From assembly GCF_030652515.1 (NCBI RefSeq), contig NZ_JAUSAR010000214.1, positions 1 through 32,244 on the forward strand: 32,244 nucleotides of DNA, given 5' to 3'. The stretch is from Aquabacterium sp. (lineage in GTDB: Bacteria > Pseudomonadota > Gammaproteobacteria > Burkholderiales > Burkholderiaceae_C). A program made the translations under genes and the position numbers. Within the stretch, counting starts at the first letter, position 1. Each line of letters starts with the position of its first letter. Positions 30,607 through 32,244 of this stretch are shown piece by piece. A model generated the notes under the pieces. It was not told the DNA's origin and did not search any database. It was given only the letters and a program-made list of their open reading frames with translations.

Positions 30607-31830
30607 ATGAACCCTTTGCTGTCCAAACTGCAGCCCTACCCCTTCGAGCGGCTGCGACAACTCACCTCGGGCGTGCAGCCCAACCCGGCCCTGCGCCCCA
30701 TCAGCCTGGGCATTGGCGAGCCCAAGCACCCCACGCCCACCTTCATCAAGATGGCCCTGGTCGATGCGCTCGATGGCCTGGCCAGCTACCCGGCCACCGC
30801 TGGCGAGCCCGTGCTGCGCGAATCCTGTGCGCGGTGGATGCAACGCCGCTATGGCCTGTCGCTGGATCCGGCCACACAGATCCTGCCGGTCAATGGCTCG
30901 CGCGAGGCGCTGTTCGCCCTGGCCCAGGTCGTGATCGACCCCAACCAGCACCGCGATGTGGGCGGCCCGGCCGTGGTCTGCCCCAACCCGTTTTATCAGA
31001 TCTACGAAGGCGCGGCCTTGCTGGCGGGCGCCCGCGCGGTGTTCGCCAACTCAGACCCGGCGCGCAACTTCGCGGCCGACTGGTCCAGCATCCCCGAATC
31101 AACCTGGGCGACCACCCAGTTGCTGTACGTGTGCTCGCCGGGCAACCCCACGGGTGCGGTCATGCCACTGGACGAATGGGCCAAGCTATTTGAATTGAGC
31201 GACCGGTTCGGCTTCGTCATCGCGTCCGACGAGTGCTATTCAGAGATCTATTTCCGCGAAGGCGCCGACGCCGCGCCACTGGGCGGTTTGCAGGCTGCAG
31301 CCCGATTGGGCCGCGCTGATTTCCGCAACCTGATCATGCTGACCAGCCTGTCCAAGCGCTCCAATGTGCCCGGCCTGCGCTCGGGCTTCGTGGCTGGCGA
31401 TGCCGCGCTGATCAAGGCCTTCTTGCTCTACCGCACCTACCACGGCAGCGCCATGAGCCCCTCGGTGCAACGCGCCAGCGCCGCCGCCTGGGACGACGAA
31501 GCCCATGTGGTCGAAAACCGCGCCCTGTACAGGCAGAAATTCGAGCAAGTCACCCCCATCCTGTCCAGCGTGATGGACGTGGCCCTGCCCGACGCCAGCT
31601 TCTACCTCTGGGCGGGCATCCCCGCGCACATCCACGGCGGCAGCGACGAGTGGTTCGCGAAAGAACTGTTGGCTCAATACAATGTGGCCGTTCTGCCAGG
31701 CAGTTACCTGGCGCGTGAAGCCAACGGCATCAACCCCGGCGCGGGCCGTGTGCGCATGGCCCTGGTGGCCGGCGTGGACGAATGCGTCGAGGCCGCTCAG
31801 CGCATCAAGGCCTTCATCCAGTCTTTGTGA
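30607..31830 (+). CDS. dapC: Succinyldiaminopimelate transaminase DapC
   Basis: 407-residue PLP aminotransferase of fold type I. Key motifs are [19 protein letters not shown], the substrate-loop [30 protein letters not shown] and the Schiff-base lysine in LTSLSKRSN (Lys250). It matches betaproteobacterial DapC, which converts N-succinyl-2-amino-6-ketopimelate to N-succinyl-diaminopimelate in the lysine and peptidoglycan pathway. The start at 30607 fits the family N-terminus ([19 protein letters not shown]). dapD follows 28 bases later, supporting this function over other class I aminotransferases. Confidence 0.94.
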   Translation: MNPLLSKLQPYPFERLRQLTSGVQPNPALRPISLGIGEPKHPTPTFIKMALVDALDGLASYPATAGEPVLRESCARWMQRRYGLSLDPATQILPVNGSREALFALAQVVIDPNQHRDVGGPAVVCPNPFYQIYEGAALLAGARAVFANSDPARNFAADWSSIPESTWATTQLLYVCSPGNPTGAVMPLDEWAKLFELSDRFGFVIASDECYSEIYFREGADAAPLGGLQAAARLGRADFRNLIMLTSLSKRSNVPGLRSGFVAGDAALIKAFLLYRTYHGSAMSPSVQRASAAAWDDEAHVVENRALYRQKFEQVTPILSSVMDVALPDASFYLWAGIPAHIHGGSDEWFAKELLAQYNVAVLPGSYLAREANGINPGAGRVRMALVAGVDECVEAAQRIKAFIQSL

Positions 31831-31858
31831 TTTTTACTTTTTGATTGATTGTTCAAGC

Positions 31859-32244
31859 ATGACTACCCAAGCACTCCAGACCACCATCGACAACGCCTGG
31901 GAACAGCGCACTTCGCTGTCGCCCGCCGCCGCTCCCGCTGAAGTGCGCGACGCCGTCAACCACATCATCGACCAGCTGGACGCCGGCAAACTGCGCGTGG
32001 CCGAGAAAATCGATGGCGACTGGGTGACGCATCAATGGATCAAGAAAGCCGTGCTGCTGTCATTTCGCATCGAAGACAACAGTTTTATCAAAGGCGGGTT
32101 TTCCAACTATTTTGACAAAGTACCCTCAAAATTCGCTGATTACAGTTCCAGGGATTTTCGTGACGGCGGTTTTCGTGTGGTGCCCCCTGCAGCCGTGCGC
32201 AAAGGCTCGTTTATTGCCAGCAATGTGGTTCTGATGCCGTCTTA
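31859..32244 (+). CDS. dapD: Tetrahydrodipicolinate N-succinyltransferase DapD, 5' part
   Basis: The first 128 residues of DapD; the gene runs off the window end in frame. The N-terminus [20 protein letters not shown] is typical, followed by [16 protein letters not shown] and the FYDKV-like segment FDKVPSKF, then [19 protein letters not shown], the start of the left-handed beta-helix with hexapeptide repeats. DapD adds a succinyl group from succinyl-CoA to tetrahydrodipicolinate, the step before DapC, so the two genes form a pathway operon. The start ATG at 31859 has no strong ribosome site and lies in an AT-rich gap. Confidence 0.95.
   Translation, partial: MTTQALQTTIDNAWEQRTSLSPAAAPAEVRDAVNHIIDQLDAGKLRVAEKIDGDWVTHQWIKKAVLLSFRIEDNSFIKGGFSNYFDKVPSKFADYSSRDFRDGGFRVVPPAAVRKGSFIASNVVLMPS

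Overview
The window is a GC-rich, gene-dense chromosomal segment. Protein content and gene order point to a betaproteobacterium of the order Burkholderiales, most likely Comamonadaceae-like: smc-zipA-ligA, grpE-dnaK-dnaJ and dapC-dapD clusters, QueF, a DUF2237 protein, and several GGDEF proteins with the six-helix sensor typical of this group. This placement is inferred from protein character, not from a marker gene. I see no rRNA, tRNA, CRISPR array, insertion sequence, prophage or integration site. No stretch over 300 bases lacks a gene; the largest gaps are about 145 bases (9830-9974), 128 (14548-14675), 120 (27495-27614) and 105 (2686-2790).

Layout. 1-2478: the 3' end of a 3-hydroxybutyrate dehydrogenase gene, then an mnmC-like tRNA-modification gene whose methyltransferase half looks decayed. 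2470-3192: a small Lys-rich protein (minus strand), divergent from an Hsp15-type S4 RNA-binding protein. 3211-7178: the heat-shock chaperone operon grpE-dnaK-dnaJ, with a clear sigma-32-type promoter and a clear intrinsic terminator. 7189-9829: a three-gene NitT/TauT-type ABC importer (minus strand, ATGA-coupled). 9975-12255: a receiver-TPR response regulator and a minimal soluble histidine kinase. 12277-14547: an AdiA-like Orn/Lys/Arg decarboxylase (minus). 14676-16442: NfeD-like protein, SPFH/stomatin protein and DUF2237 protein. 16447-20161 (minus): acyltransferase-3, a frameshifted marC, and a PAS-PAS-GAF-GGDEF diguanylate cyclase. 20234-27494 (minus): smc-zipA-ligA-def, tightly packed. 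27615-30539: queF and two tandem, overlapping membrane diguanylate cyclases. 30607-32244: dapC and the start of dapD (lysine/peptidoglycan precursor synthesis), cut by the window end.

Most of the window is conserved housekeeping sequence. The parts most worth a second look are the MnmC protein that has lost its methyltransferase motifs, the one-base frameshift in marC, the compact RR-TPR/kinase pair, the duplicated diguanylate cyclases with an RNA hairpin in front of the first, a large intercistronic hairpin between dnaK and dnaJ, and candidate leaderless promoters. I did not find an obviously new multi-gene defence or metabolic system.
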